Shown one piece after another: positions 26,558-34,668 of a stretch of 64,000 nt of DNA. Under the pieces are notes generated by a model. That model saw only the letters and a list, made by a program, of their open reading frames with translations. It was not told the DNA's origin and ran no database searches. How positions within the stretch are numbered: the first letter of the stretch is position 1; every line of letters starts with the position of its first letter. A program made the translations under genes and the position numbers. The stretch is from Paraclostridium ghonii (GTDB lineage Bacteria; Bacillota; Clostridia; Peptostreptococcales; Peptostreptococcaceae): NCBI RefSeq assembly GCF_030815085.1, contig NZ_JAUSWG010000006.1; one strand, given 5' to 3'.

Positions 26558-27364
26558 ATGAAAAAATATAGACTTTTCATAGTGGCTATAATAGCTATAG
26601 GTGTTATATTTATAGGAACATCTAATCCTGCAAAAAATTTATATAGATATACAAATTTTATAAATAAAAATAATTTAACTGAAAAAGGAAATCAAGGTAA
26701 AGATACAAAATCTAAAAATAATGAGCATTACATAATATGTATAGATCCAGGACACCAAGAAAAAGGAGATCCTAACCTAGAACCAGTAGCTCCTGGATCA
26801 AGCTCTAAAAAGGCTAGAGTTTCATCAGGAGCAACAGGAGTAGCTACTAAAAAGCCTGAATATAAACTAAATTTAGAAGCATCAATAGTTTTAAAACATA
26901 TTTTAGAAAATAAAGGCTATAATATTGTTATGACAAGAGAGCACAACGATGTAAATATAAGTAATGCAGAAAGAGCGACGTTAGCTAATGATAAAAATGC
27001 AGATATGGTTATAAGAGTACATGCTGATAGTTTAGACAACTCAGGAAAAACTGGAGCTTCTATTCTAATTCCGCAAAAAGGTGGACAGTATACGGATAAG
27101 ATTTTTAAAGATAGCAATAAATGTGCATTAAAGATTAAGGAAGAACTAGTAAAATCGAATATACAAGTAAATGGAATATTTGAGAGAAATGATTTAACTG
27201 GATTTAACTGGTCAAAGGTTCCTGTGGTATTAATAGAAATGGGATTTATGAGTAATTACAATGAAGACTTAATGATGTCAAATCCTGAATATCAAAGAAA
27301 AATGATGCAAAGTGTAGCAGATGGATTAGAAACATACTTAAAAGATAGAGAAAATAATAATTAA
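26558..27364 (+). CDS. N-acetylmuramoyl-L-alanine amidase (Amidase_3, CwlD-like)
   Basis: 268 residues with an N-terminal membrane anchor or signal (residues 4-21) and an Amidase_3 domain. The zinc ligands and catalytic residues are visible: CIDPGHQ, LNLEAS, RVHADS and VLIEMGFMSN. The enzyme cuts the bond between muramic acid and L-alanine; the CwlD type does so in making spore cortex muramic lactam. Other wall amidases share the domain, so the CwlD role is a likely reading supported by the sporulation neighbourhood. AGAGGAG precedes ATG 26558. Confidence 0.82.
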   Translation: MKKYRLFIVAIIAIGVIFIGTSNPAKNLYRYTNFINKNNLTEKGNQGKDTKSKNNEHYIICIDPGHQEKGDPNLEPVAPGSSSKKARVSSGATGVATKKPEYKLNLEASIVLKHILENKGYNIVMTREHNDVNISNAERATLANDKNADMVIRVHADSLDNSGKTGASILIPQKGGQYTDKIFKDSNKCALKIKEELVKSNIQVNGIFERNDLTGFNWSKVPVVLIEMGFMSNYNEDLMMSNPEYQRKMMQSVADGLETYLKDRENNN

Positions 27365-27460
27365 AAATAAACAAAAAGCTTAACAAATATTAAAAAAAGT
27401 AATATATTGTTAATATCGAAATAAAATTTAGGTTGCAAATTCAACTATTAGGTGATTACA

Positions 27461-28171
27461 ATGAGAAAAAGAATAGAAAATGTTTATGGGAAAGCTCTAT
27501 CAGGTACTTTTAAAGCAGTAAATCCAGTTAAGAAAAGTATAATAAATACAGACTGTGAAGTTCATATTTTTATACAGTCAAATGCACTAGAAGTATTAAA
27601 AAATGAGGGTTATCTAAGGCAATATAAATTTTTTGAAACTTATTTACCTCAAATAAATAAAGGATTAGTATGGGCAGATCAAGATTTTAAAAGCTATCAT
27701 CACTTTTACAATCCATATTTAAAAAGGGGAAAGTTTGGATATGAAGAAAATGCATTAACTTTAATAAATAAATACTACAATAAATCTATAAAGTTTTTTG
27801 CGCTAGATAAGCTTGATCTCAGTTTATTTTACTTTGGAGCAGCATGTCATATACTTCAAGATTTAACGATACCTCAACATGCTAAAGGAAAACTATTAGA
27901 CAATCACAGACAATTTGAAATATATGTAAAAAACAATTATATGTCTATATCAAGATTTAAAGCAAAAGATGGAATGATTAAAAAAAATAGCATAGAAGAA
28001 TATGTTAACTATAATGCGAAGCAAGCTATAAGTTATGATAAAATGTATGAAAGCGTAAATAGCTTAAAAAATAAATTTTATATGCTATCAACAAAATGTT
28101 TACCATTAGCTCAAAAAACAACTGCTGGATTTTTAATAATGTTTTTTGACGAAATATTTAGTAATGAATAA
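27461..28171 (+). CDS. zinc-dependent phospholipase C-like protein without signal peptide
   Basis: 236 residues of the alpha-toxin / PC-PLC N-domain fold. Candidate zinc ligands occur in order: CEVHIF, WADQDFKSYHHFYNP, YFGAACHILQDLTIPQHA and HRQFEIYV, matching the His/Asp/Glu pattern of the family. The secreted enzymes start with a signal and a mature N-terminal Trp that is a zinc ligand; both are absent here, as is the C-terminal PLAT domain. It is therefore probably cytosolic or differently activated. ATG 27461 follows AGGTG; the in-frame GTG at 27452 lies in that ribosome site. Confidence 0.75.
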   Translation: MRKRIENVYGKALSGTFKAVNPVKKSIINTDCEVHIFIQSNALEVLKNEGYLRQYKFFETYLPQINKGLVWADQDFKSYHHFYNPYLKRGKFGYEENALTLINKYYNKSIKFFALDKLDLSLFYFGAACHILQDLTIPQHAKGKLLDNHRQFEIYVKNNYMSISRFKAKDGMIKKNSIEEYVNYNAKQAISYDKMYESVNSLKNKFYMLSTKCLPLAQKTTAGFLIMFFDEIFSNE

Positions 28172-28213
28172 AGCCCTCTTGTATATAAGAGGGCTTTATT
28201 CATTACTAAATAT
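28154..28213. terminator. very long perfect inverted repeat at the end of the PLC-like gene
   Basis: 27 bases (28154-28180) are perfectly complementary to 28187-28213 around a 6-base loop, GTATAT. The inner GC-rich part AAAGCCCTCTT / AAGAGGGCTTT followed by T-rich sequence would terminate transcription. The outer arm includes the last codons and stop of the PLC-like gene. Confidence 0.75.
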
Positions 28214-28306
28214 GTGATAAAATACATGAAAATATTTGTATTACTTGATTAGATTAAAAAAAGAAGATATTATGTTATAGATAACAAAATAAGAAGAGGT
28301 GTTTAG

Positions 28307-29857
28307 ATGCTAGTAGTTGAAAATGTTAGCCATGGATTTGGCGGAAGAACTATACTTGAAAATGTATCGTTTAGACTTAGAAAGGGAGAACATATAGCCC
28401 TTATTGGAGCAAATGGAGAAGGAAAATCTACATTTTTAAATATAATAACAAAAAAACTTATGCCTGATGCTGGAAATATAAAATGGTCATCAAGGGTAAC
28501 TGTAGGATACTTAGATCAACATACAGTGTTGACAAAAGGAAAATCTATAAGAGAAGTTTTAAGAGATGCTTTTAAGTATATGTTTGATCTAGAGCAAGAA
28601 ATGATTGCAATGTATGATAAAATGGGCGAAGCTGATGAAGATGAAATGACAAAGTTAATGGAAAGTACAGCAGAAATACAGACTATTTTAGAAAATAGTG
28701 GATTTTATATGATAGATGCTAAAATACAAGAAGTTGCCAATGGATTAGGTCTTGGAGAAATAGGATTAGATAAAGATGTAACTGACTTAAGTGGAGGACA
28801 AAGAACTAAAGTTTTACTTACAAAATTGCTTTTAGAAAATCCTATAATTCTTATATTAGATGAGCCTACTAATTACTTAGATATAGAGCATATAGCTTGG
28901 TTAACTAAGTATTTACAAGAATATGAAAATAGTTTTATATTAGTATCTCATGATGTGCCGTTTATAAATGATACTTGTAATGTAATTTATCATATGGAAA
29001 ATGGAGAGCTTAATAGATACAAAGGAAATTATGATGAATTTGAAAGACTTAGAGATATAAAGAAAAGACAAGAAGATCAAGCTTATGAAAAACAAGTAGA
29101 AGAAAGAAAAAGATTAGAAGACTTTGTTGCTAGAAATAAAGCTAGAGTTGCCACTCGTGGAATGGCAAACAGTAGACAAAAACAATTAGATAAAATGGAG
29201 ATTTTAGAAAGACCAAAAGAAAAGATAAAACCTACATTTAATTTTATGGAATCTAGAGCATCTAGTAGATTTGTTTTTACAACTGAGGATTTAATATTAG
29301 GATATGATGAAGCATTAACAAAGCCACTTAACTTCACATTAGAGAGAAATCAAAAGATTGCACTAAGAGGTATGAATGGTATAGGAAAATCTACATTACT
29401 AAAAACTCTTTTAGGTATAATAAAGCCTTTTGATGGAAAAGTTGAATTGGGAGATTATTTAGAAGTTGGATATTTTGAGCAAGAAAGCTCAAAAGAAAAT
29501 AGTAATACTCCTATGGATGAAATATGGGCAGAATATCCAGGTCTTACAAACTTTGAGGTAAGGCAATCACTATCTAAGTGTGGACTTACAAATGATCATA
29601 TAACAAGCCAAATGAGAGTTTTAAGTGGAGGCGAAGCTGCTAAGGTTAGATTATGTAAATTAATGTTAAAGAAAATAAACTTTTTAGTACTAGATGAACC
29701 TACTAATCACTTAGATGTAGAAGCTAAAGATGAGCTTAAAAAAGCTATAAGAGAATTTAAAGGAACTGTACTTTTAGTATCACATGAACCTGAGTTTTAT
29801 GAAGATATAGTTGATGACGTATGGAATATAGAAGATTTTACAACTAAGATAGTATAA
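28307..29857 (+). CDS. ABC-F family ATPase
   Basis: 516 residues with two ATPase domains and no membrane segment. Walker A sites are GANGEGKST and GMNGIGKST, signatures LSGGQRTKV and LSGGEAAKV, and Walker B ILDEPTNYLD and VLDEPTNHLD. A charged linker (about residues 245-300, KRQEDQAYEKQVEERKR) lies between. ABC-F proteins act on the ribosome rather than in transport. I see nothing that marks it as an antibiotic-resistance type; it looks like a housekeeping YbiT/YkpA-like member. It starts at ATG 28307 behind AGAGGTG. Confidence 0.85.
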   Translation: MLVVENVSHGFGGRTILENVSFRLRKGEHIALIGANGEGKSTFLNIITKKLMPDAGNIKWSSRVTVGYLDQHTVLTKGKSIREVLRDAFKYMFDLEQEMIAMYDKMGEADEDEMTKLMESTAEIQTILENSGFYMIDAKIQEVANGLGLGEIGLDKDVTDLSGGQRTKVLLTKLLLENPIILILDEPTNYLDIEHIAWLTKYLQEYENSFILVSHDVPFINDTCNVIYHMENGELNRYKGNYDEFERLRDIKKRQEDQAYEKQVEERKRLEDFVARNKARVATRGMANSRQKQLDKMEILERPKEKIKPTFNFMESRASSRFVFTTEDLILGYDEALTKPLNFTLERNQKIALRGMNGIGKSTLLKTLLGIIKPFDGKVELGDYLEVGYFEQESSKENSNTPMDEIWAEYPGLTNFEVRQSLSKCGLTNDHITSQMRVLSGGEAAKVRLCKLMLKKINFLVLDEPTNHLDVEAKDELKKAIREFKGTVLLVSHEPEFYEDIVDDVWNIEDFTTKIV

Positions 29858-29882
29858 TATAAAAATATATAGGGTGTTAAAT

Positions 29883-30536
29883 ATGAAGAAAATGTTAGGT
29901 TTTTTACTGTCATTAGCATTGAGCTTGTTAATAATAACCTCGGCTGTCAAATTCACTGTTAATTTCAAACAATTATATTATTTTGATATAGGTTATTTAA
30001 ATATTTCCATGTTAAGTGATATGAGTAAGGAAGATATAAAATTAAATTACGATTATTTAATTGATTACAATACGAGCAATAAAGAAATGGATTTTAAGTT
30101 GCCTACATTGGAATCATCACCTCAAGGAAAAGTTCATTTTGAAGAAGTTAGAGATATATTTCAAAATATAAATATTATAAATAAAATAACATTAATATTA
30201 GTTATAATAGGAGCATATATATGCTTTAAATATAAAAATATATATGTATTAAAATATAGTGCATGGACATTAATAACATTACCTATTTTGATATCCATAC
30301 CAATTATTATAAATTTTGAAAAGAGTTTTGAATTATTTCATAAATTATTTTTCGATAATGACTACTGGATATTTGATCCAACTATAGATCCAGTTATAAA
30401 TATGTTACCTTCAGAATTTTTTCTTCATGCAGGTATTATGATATTAGGAATTATATTTGCAATAAGTATATTAATGCTATTTATCTATAAAAAAATGCTA
30501 AAAAATTCGCTTTGCTCATGTCGCCAACGACCTTAA
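29883..30536 (+). CDS. DUF1461 (TIGR01906) membrane protein with repeat-derived C-terminus
   Basis: 217 residues with about four membrane segments, a first one at residues 4-22, then an external loop rich in acidic and Asn residues, and three more. I recognise the TIGR01906/DUF1461 pattern; function is unknown. AGGGTG lies six bases before ATG 29883. The last 11 residues, KNSLCSCRQRP, and the stop codon are encoded by dispersed element A3, so the natural C-terminus has probably been replaced. The gene follows the ABC-F gene by 25 bases. Confidence 0.72.
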   Translation: MKKMLGFLLSLALSLLIITSAVKFTVNFKQLYYFDIGYLNISMLSDMSKEDIKLNYDYLIDYNTSNKEMDFKLPTLESSPQGKVHFEEVRDIFQNINIINKITLILVIIGAYICFKYKNIYVLKYSAWTLITLPILISIPIIINFEKSFELFHKLFFDNDYWIFDPTIDPVINMLPSEFFLHAGIMILGIIFAISILMLFIYKKMLKNSLCSCRQRP

Positions 30537-30610
30537 GAAAGCGGTCCGTTGCTCAAGTTTATGAGTTGGAAATTATATTTACCTATAGTTCAGGATTAAA
30601 TATAATTTCC
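30501..30610 (+). repeat. dispersed structured element, copy A3
   Basis: The core TTCGCTTTGCTCATGTCGCC...GGTCCGTTGCTCAAGTTT (30506-30560) is followed by a hairpin GGAAATTATATT / AATATAATTTCC (30568-30579 / 30599-30610). The arms differ from those of copy A2 but pair fully. It overlaps the 3' end of the DUF1461 gene and supplies its stop codon. Confidence 0.65.
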
Positions 30611-30622
30611 TAAGAATTTGAA

Positions 30623-30654
30623 AAAGGAGTGGTAATCAACCACTCCTTTAAAAA
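30623..30654. terminator. bidirectional terminator after the DUF1461 gene
   Basis: Stem AAAGGAGTGGT / ACCACTCCTTT between convergent genes. Confidence 0.7.
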
Positions 30655-30667
30655 TATGTTGATTAAC

Positions 30668-30925
30668 TTATTTTTTGCCGAGATTTAAGATATCTCCTAT
30701 TTTACTCATTATATAGTCATGACTTTTTTTATTGTGAGGAACTAAACAAGATGAGCAATCTTTTATTCCATCATCTGTGTACTTAAAGTTTCCTCCACAC
30801 TCATCTTTTAAAGCATATAATGGGCAATAGCAAAACAGGCAATTAAAGTTATCGGGATTACTTACTTTATGACAAGGAAAGTACTCACATTTATCATTTC
30901 TAAAAAACTTATAATTCTCAGACAT
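30668..30925 (-). CDS. cysteine-rich small domain protein
   Basis: 85 residues with ten cysteines, in CEYFPCHK, CLFCYCPLY, DECGG and DCSSCLVPH. This is the pattern of the cysteine-rich small domain family (PF04071), which is expected to bind metal or an Fe-S cluster. AAGGAGGT precedes ATG 30925. It is a single gene divergent from hflX. Function is unknown; members are often found near cobalamin or metal genes, but there are none here. Confidence 0.72.
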   Translation of the reverse strand: MSENYKFFRNDKCEYFPCHKVSNPDNFNCLFCYCPLYALKDECGGNFKYTDDGIKDCSSCLVPHNKKSHDYIMSKIGDILNLGKK

Positions 30926-30984
30926 ATTCTTACCTCCTTAATTGTTTATAGTTTTAATATAATTATACTAAAAATTTACAAGAG

Positions 30985-30993
30985 TGGTATAAT
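30985..30993 (+). promoter_or_regulatory. extended -10 promoter of hflX
   Basis: TGGTATAAT, an extended -10 element about 30 bases before the hflX ATG; the -35 is poor. Confidence 0.4.
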
Positions 30994-31023
30994 AAAAAAA
31001 AGTATATAAAATGAGGTGTTACA

Positions 31024-32307
31024 ATGGATAAAATAGTAGAAAAAGCATTGTTAGTAGGACTTAATATAACTACTAATGTAAAAAAAGTTGATGATATAGA
31101 TATTAACGAGTCTATGGAGGAATTAAAAGAACTTGCAAAAGCTGCAGGAGCAGAAGTTGTAGGTAGTATAATTCAAAATAGACCAGCTAGAGAGGCTGCT
31201 TTTTATATAGGAAAAGGAAAAGTAGAAGAGATAAAAGCTTATTGTGAGTCACTAGATGCTACAGTTGTTATATTCAATGATGAATTATCTGGAGCTCAAA
31301 TAAGAAATATAGAAGAATTAGTTCAAAGAAAAGTAATAGACAGAACTACATTGATATTAGATATATTTGCCCAAAGAGCCTTAAGTAAAGAAGGTAAATT
31401 ACAAGTTGAACTAGCTCAATTAAAATATAGAATGCCTAGGTTATATGGTATGGGTGGAGAAATGAGTAGAACAGGAGCAGGGATTGGAACAAGAGGACCA
31501 GGAGAACAAAAGTTAGAAGTTGATAAAAGACATATCTTAAATAAAATGGCGGATATAAGACAGGAACTTAGAGATGTTAAGAAAAATAGAGAGACTCAAA
31601 GAGCCCAAAGATTAAAGTCTAATATACCTATTGTTGCATTAGTAGGATATACAAATGCAGGAAAATCTACACTGCTTAATGAGCTTATCAAAACACATAA
31701 AGACTATAGCGTTGAAAAAGAAGTTTTATCAAAAGATATGCTATTTGCAACTTTAGATGTAACTTTAAGAAAAGCATTACTTCCTAACAAAAGGGAATTT
31801 TTAGTTGTAGATACAGTAGGATTTGTAAGTAAATTGCCACATGATTTAGTTGAAGCATTTAAAGCTACATTGGAAGAAGTACATTATGCAGATTTAATAG
31901 TGCATGTAGTAGACACAACTAATGATAGTTTTGAAATACAAGAAAATACAACTAAAAATGTTTTAAAAGAATTAGATGCAAATGATAAGCCTACAATAAT
32001 GGCTTATAATAAAATAGATAGATTAGAGCTTGATATTTACCCTAAAAATCAAGAAAATATAGTATATATATCTGCTAAACAAGGTATTAATATGGATAAA
32101 TTAATAGATATGATTCAAGATGCTTTAATGGAAAATACCCATAAAGTAGACTTATTACTTCCATATGATAAAGGGGATATATTTAATAAATTAAAAAATA
32201 AATACAATATTGAAAAATTTGAGTATGTAGAAAATGGAATAGAGTTAACTGTCGACTTAGATGAAGAAGATTACAATATGTATAAAAACTATATAATAAA
32301 TGAGTAG
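31024..32307 (+). CDS. hflX: ribosome-associated GTPase HflX
   Basis: 427 residues. The N-terminal HflX domain includes YIGKGKVEEIKAY and FNDELSGAQIRNIE and is followed by the linker GTRGPGEQKLEVDKR. The GTPase domain has G1 GYTNAGKST, G3 DTVGF and G4 NKID. HflX splits stalled or stressed 70S ribosomes. GAGGTG precedes ATG 31024. A HEAT-repeat gene follows after 8 bases and probably shares its transcript. Confidence 0.92.
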   Translation: MDKIVEKALLVGLNITTNVKKVDDIDINESMEELKELAKAAGAEVVGSIIQNRPAREAAFYIGKGKVEEIKAYCESLDATVVIFNDELSGAQIRNIEELVQRKVIDRTTLILDIFAQRALSKEGKLQVELAQLKYRMPRLYGMGGEMSRTGAGIGTRGPGEQKLEVDKRHILNKMADIRQELRDVKKNRETQRAQRLKSNIPIVALVGYTNAGKSTLLNELIKTHKDYSVEKEVLSKDMLFATLDVTLRKALLPNKREFLVVDTVGFVSKLPHDLVEAFKATLEEVHYADLIVHVVDTTNDSFEIQENTTKNVLKELDANDKPTIMAYNKIDRLELDIYPKNQENIVYISAKQGINMDKLIDMIQDALMENTHKVDLLLPYDKGDIFNKLKNKYNIEKFEYVENGIELTVDLDEEDYNMYKNYIINE

Positions 32308-32315
32308 GTAGTTGG

Positions 32316-32981
32316 ATGAACATATCCTGGGATAATATAGAAAATATAGAAGATCATTTTATAACATATCTTCTATATAAAGAATCTAAGACAGTATCTC
32401 AAATAAGTAAAATAAGAAATATGGAAGTTCAAGAAATAAATGAGCAGTTAATAAAAGCAAAAATAGAAATAAAATCTATGATGAAAAATAAAATAGAATC
32501 ATCAAAGGATATTATTGATAAATTTTTAGAACGGGGCAAAGATGACCGTATTAATTTGATGAGCACTTTAGATGAAGAAAATTTATTATTATTTAAAAGA
32601 AAATTATACAAAAGAATTATGACTGAAAAAAATGCAGAAGATCTTATGACTTTAATATGGGCAACTGGAGAGTTAGATGATGATAGGTTTCTAAAGATAT
32701 TGCATAAACTTACAAATCATAGGCACTCAGATGTGAGAAGAATAACATACTCAGCTCTTAGAAAAATATCATCAGTAGATAGTCGAGAGTTTTTCCATAA
32801 GGGGCTATATGACTCAAATCCTCAAACAAGACAATACTGTGCTAAAGCACTTGCAAAGGTTGGAAATGAGGAGAGTTTACTAATAATACAAAAGCTTAAA
32901 GATAAAAAAAAATCTGAAAAGGACTATGTTATAAGAGCATATAAAGATACTATTAATCAATTAGAAAAAACTCCTCAATAG
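32316..32981 (+). CDS. HEAT-repeat protein of unknown function
   Basis: 221 residues. The first ~75 residues look like a helix-turn-helix-like segment (KTVSQISKIRNMEVQEI). The C-terminal half has alpha-helical HEAT-type repeats (HRHSDVRRITYSALRKI, then DSNPQTRQYCAKALAKVG). Such repeats bind proteins or nucleic acids. It sits 8 bases after hflX with a weak ribosome site, so coupled translation is likely. The function is unknown; a link to HflX is suggested only by position. Confidence 0.7.
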   Translation: MNISWDNIENIEDHFITYLLYKESKTVSQISKIRNMEVQEINEQLIKAKIEIKSMMKNKIESSKDIIDKFLERGKDDRINLMSTLDEENLLLFKRKLYKRIMTEKNAEDLMTLIWATGELDDDRFLKILHKLTNHRHSDVRRITYSALRKISSVDSREFFHKGLYDSNPQTRQYCAKALAKVGNEESLLIIQKLKDKKKSEKDYVIRAYKDTINQLEKTPQ

Positions 32982-33092
32982 GTAACATAAACACTATAAA
33001 TTTAACATATAATGGATTAACAAAAGAAATTACTAAAAAAGTTTAACTCCATAGCTTGGTTTTAAAATATAGTTTAGTAGGGGGAGTCTAAT

Positions 33093-33521
33093 ATGATACT
33101 AAGACGTTGTGCAGGTGGTATAGTATTTTATGCAAACAAAGTATTGATAGTAAAAAATGACAAAGGTGAATGGACTATTCCTAAAGGAAAAATAAGCGAT
33201 AATGATATTGCTAGTGAAGTAGCTACACAAAAGATTAAAGAAGAAGTTGAAGTTGATGCTAAGGTAGTAGACATGGCAGGAGACACTATGTATGAATTTT
33301 ACTCAAGAAGCAGACAACAAAAAGTATGTAACGCTATAATGTGGTACATAATGGAAAGTGATAATACAGAATATAGTATCAATGATGAAAGTATTGCAGA
33401 AGCAGGATTTTTTAAGGTTAAAGATGCTTTAGATATGTTAGCTCATAACAAAGAAAAATCTCTTGTGGAAATTTCTTACAAAAAATTTAAGGATTTAAAA
33501 AAGAATAGTATAGATAATTAG
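33093..33521 (+). CDS. Nudix-fold protein with a degenerate Nudix box
   Basis: 142 residues starting RRCAGGIVFYANKVLIVKN and continuing EWTIPKGKI, a typical Nudix opening. The box that should read Gx5Ex7REUxEExGU is here GKISDNDIASE then VATQKIKEEVEV. The first Glu is Asp, the Arg-Glu pair is Gln-Lys and the final Gly is Glu; only the Glu-Glu pair is kept. Hydrolase activity may be reduced or changed. GGGGGAG precedes ATG 33093. The gene ends in a terminator. Confidence 0.72.
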   Translation: MILRRCAGGIVFYANKVLIVKNDKGEWTIPKGKISDNDIASEVATQKIKEEVEVDAKVVDMAGDTMYEFYSRSRQQKVCNAIMWYIMESDNTEYSINDESIAEAGFFKVKDALDMLAHNKEKSLVEISYKKFKDLKKNSIDN

Positions 33522-33546
33522 TATTTTATTTATCTGCATTTAAATT

Positions 33547-33580
33547 ATAGAACAAGGCATTTGCCTTGTTCTATTTATAT
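33547..33580 (+). terminator. terminator after the Nudix gene
   Basis: Stem ATAGAACAAGGCA / TGCCTTGTTCTAT followed by a T-rich tract. Confidence 0.75.
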
Positions 33581-33619
33581 ATATATAATTAGTATATAAA
33601 CAAGCTAAGGAGGATATAG

Positions 33620-34258
33620 ATGTATAAAACATTACATGAATTTGGTACGGATGAGATTACAATAGAGAAATCTACATTTATTGGGTATGCAAAGCCTATA
33701 AAAACGGAAGAAGAGGCTGTTGAATTTATAAATGAAATAAAGAAAAAGCATAAAGATGCAAGACATAATGTATGGGCATATACAGTAGGAAAAAGTATGA
33801 ATATACAAAGGTATAGTGATGATGGAGAGCCTCAAGGAACGGCAGGTATACCTACATTAGAAGTTATAAAAAAAGAGGACTTAAGAGATGTTGTAGTTGT
33901 TGTAACTAGATACTTTGGAGGAATAAAACTAGGTGCTGGAGGACTTGTTAGAGCTTATACAAAAGGAGCAAAACTAGGACTTGAAGCTGGGAAAATAATA
34001 GAAAAAGTAATGTATCAAGAAGTTAAAATTAAAATAGATTATAATCAGCTAGGCAAAGTTCAAAATGAAATAATGAATATGGGATACTTTATAAAAGATA
34101 CTGTTTATGAAGATAATGTAGAAATAATTGTTTATTCAAGAGTTAATGAAAAAGAAACTATTATAGAAAAAATAAAGGATATAACAAGTGCGACTGCGCA
34201 AATAAGTTTAGGAGAAGAGTTTTATTTATCTGAAAAAGATGGTGAAATAATATTATAA
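33620..34258 (+). CDS. YigZ/IMPACT family protein
   Basis: 212 residues. The N-terminal UPF0029 (Impact) domain has the signature RYSDDGEPQGTAG followed by VTRYFGGIKLGAGGLVRAY; a C-terminal DUF1949 ferredoxin-like domain follows from about residue 140. The fold resembles translation-factor domains and eukaryotic IMPACT binds GCN1; the bacterial role is unclear. AAGGAGG precedes ATG 33620. It stands alone between terminators. Confidence 0.88.
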   Translation: MYKTLHEFGTDEITIEKSTFIGYAKPIKTEEEAVEFINEIKKKHKDARHNVWAYTVGKSMNIQRYSDDGEPQGTAGIPTLEVIKKEDLRDVVVVVTRYFGGIKLGAGGLVRAYTKGAKLGLEAGKIIEKVMYQEVKIKIDYNQLGKVQNEIMNMGYFIKDTVYEDNVEIIVYSRVNEKETIIEKIKDITSATAQISLGEEFYLSEKDGEIIL

Positions 34259-34292
34259 AAAAGGAATGCTTAAAGTTTTGAGCATTCCTTTT
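34259..34292. terminator. bidirectional terminator between yigZ-like and TauE-like genes
   Basis: Stem AAAAGGAATGCT / AGCATTCCTTTT; its right end touches the stop codon of the minus-strand gene. Confidence 0.75.
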
Positions 34293-34668
34293 AATCTTCA
34301 CATTTATTTTTATTTGGACTAAAAATTCCATTTTTAACTTCTAAAACTCCGATTATAAGTAAAAATACTCCAAATACTTTTCTCAAAATTTCTGAAGATA
34401 GGTATGTTGCTAAAAAAGAGCCACATATTGCTCCTAAAATACCAAATAAAGCTATAGGTATTACTAATTTAAAAATAACATTTTTATTTTTTATATGTAT
34501 TATTAAAGCAAATATAGTCATAGGTATAGATGAAAGTAAATTTATACTTTGAGCTATTTTAGGATCAATATTTGCAAATAATATTAAAGCGGGAATCAAT
34601 ATAGTTCCACCACCCATACCCATTCCTCCTATTATCCCAGAGATAAAACCTAATATAACAAGTAACAT
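34291..34668 (-). CDS. half-size TauE/SafE-type membrane transporter, second subunit
   Basis: 125 residues, about four membrane segments, with GFISGIIGGMGMGGGTILIPAL at the start, the Gly-rich first repeat of the TSUP (TauE/SafE) family. Full-size members (~250 residues) carry two such repeats; here each is a separate gene. Its ATG overlaps the stop of the upstream half by one base (TAATG), so the two are translationally coupled and probably form a heterodimer. The substrate is unknown; sulfur oxyanions are typical for the family. Confidence 0.78.
   Translation of the reverse strand: MLLVILGFISGIIGGMGMGGGTILIPALILFANIDPKIAQSINLLSSIPMTIFALIIHIKNKNVIFKLVIPIALFGILGAICGSFLATYLSSEILRKVFGVFLLIIGVLEVKNGIFSPNKNKCED

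Noticed and set aside
28307..29857. Antibiotic-resistance type ABC-F
   Set aside because: The linker is of ordinary housekeeping type and nothing nearby suggests a resistance island or mobile element.
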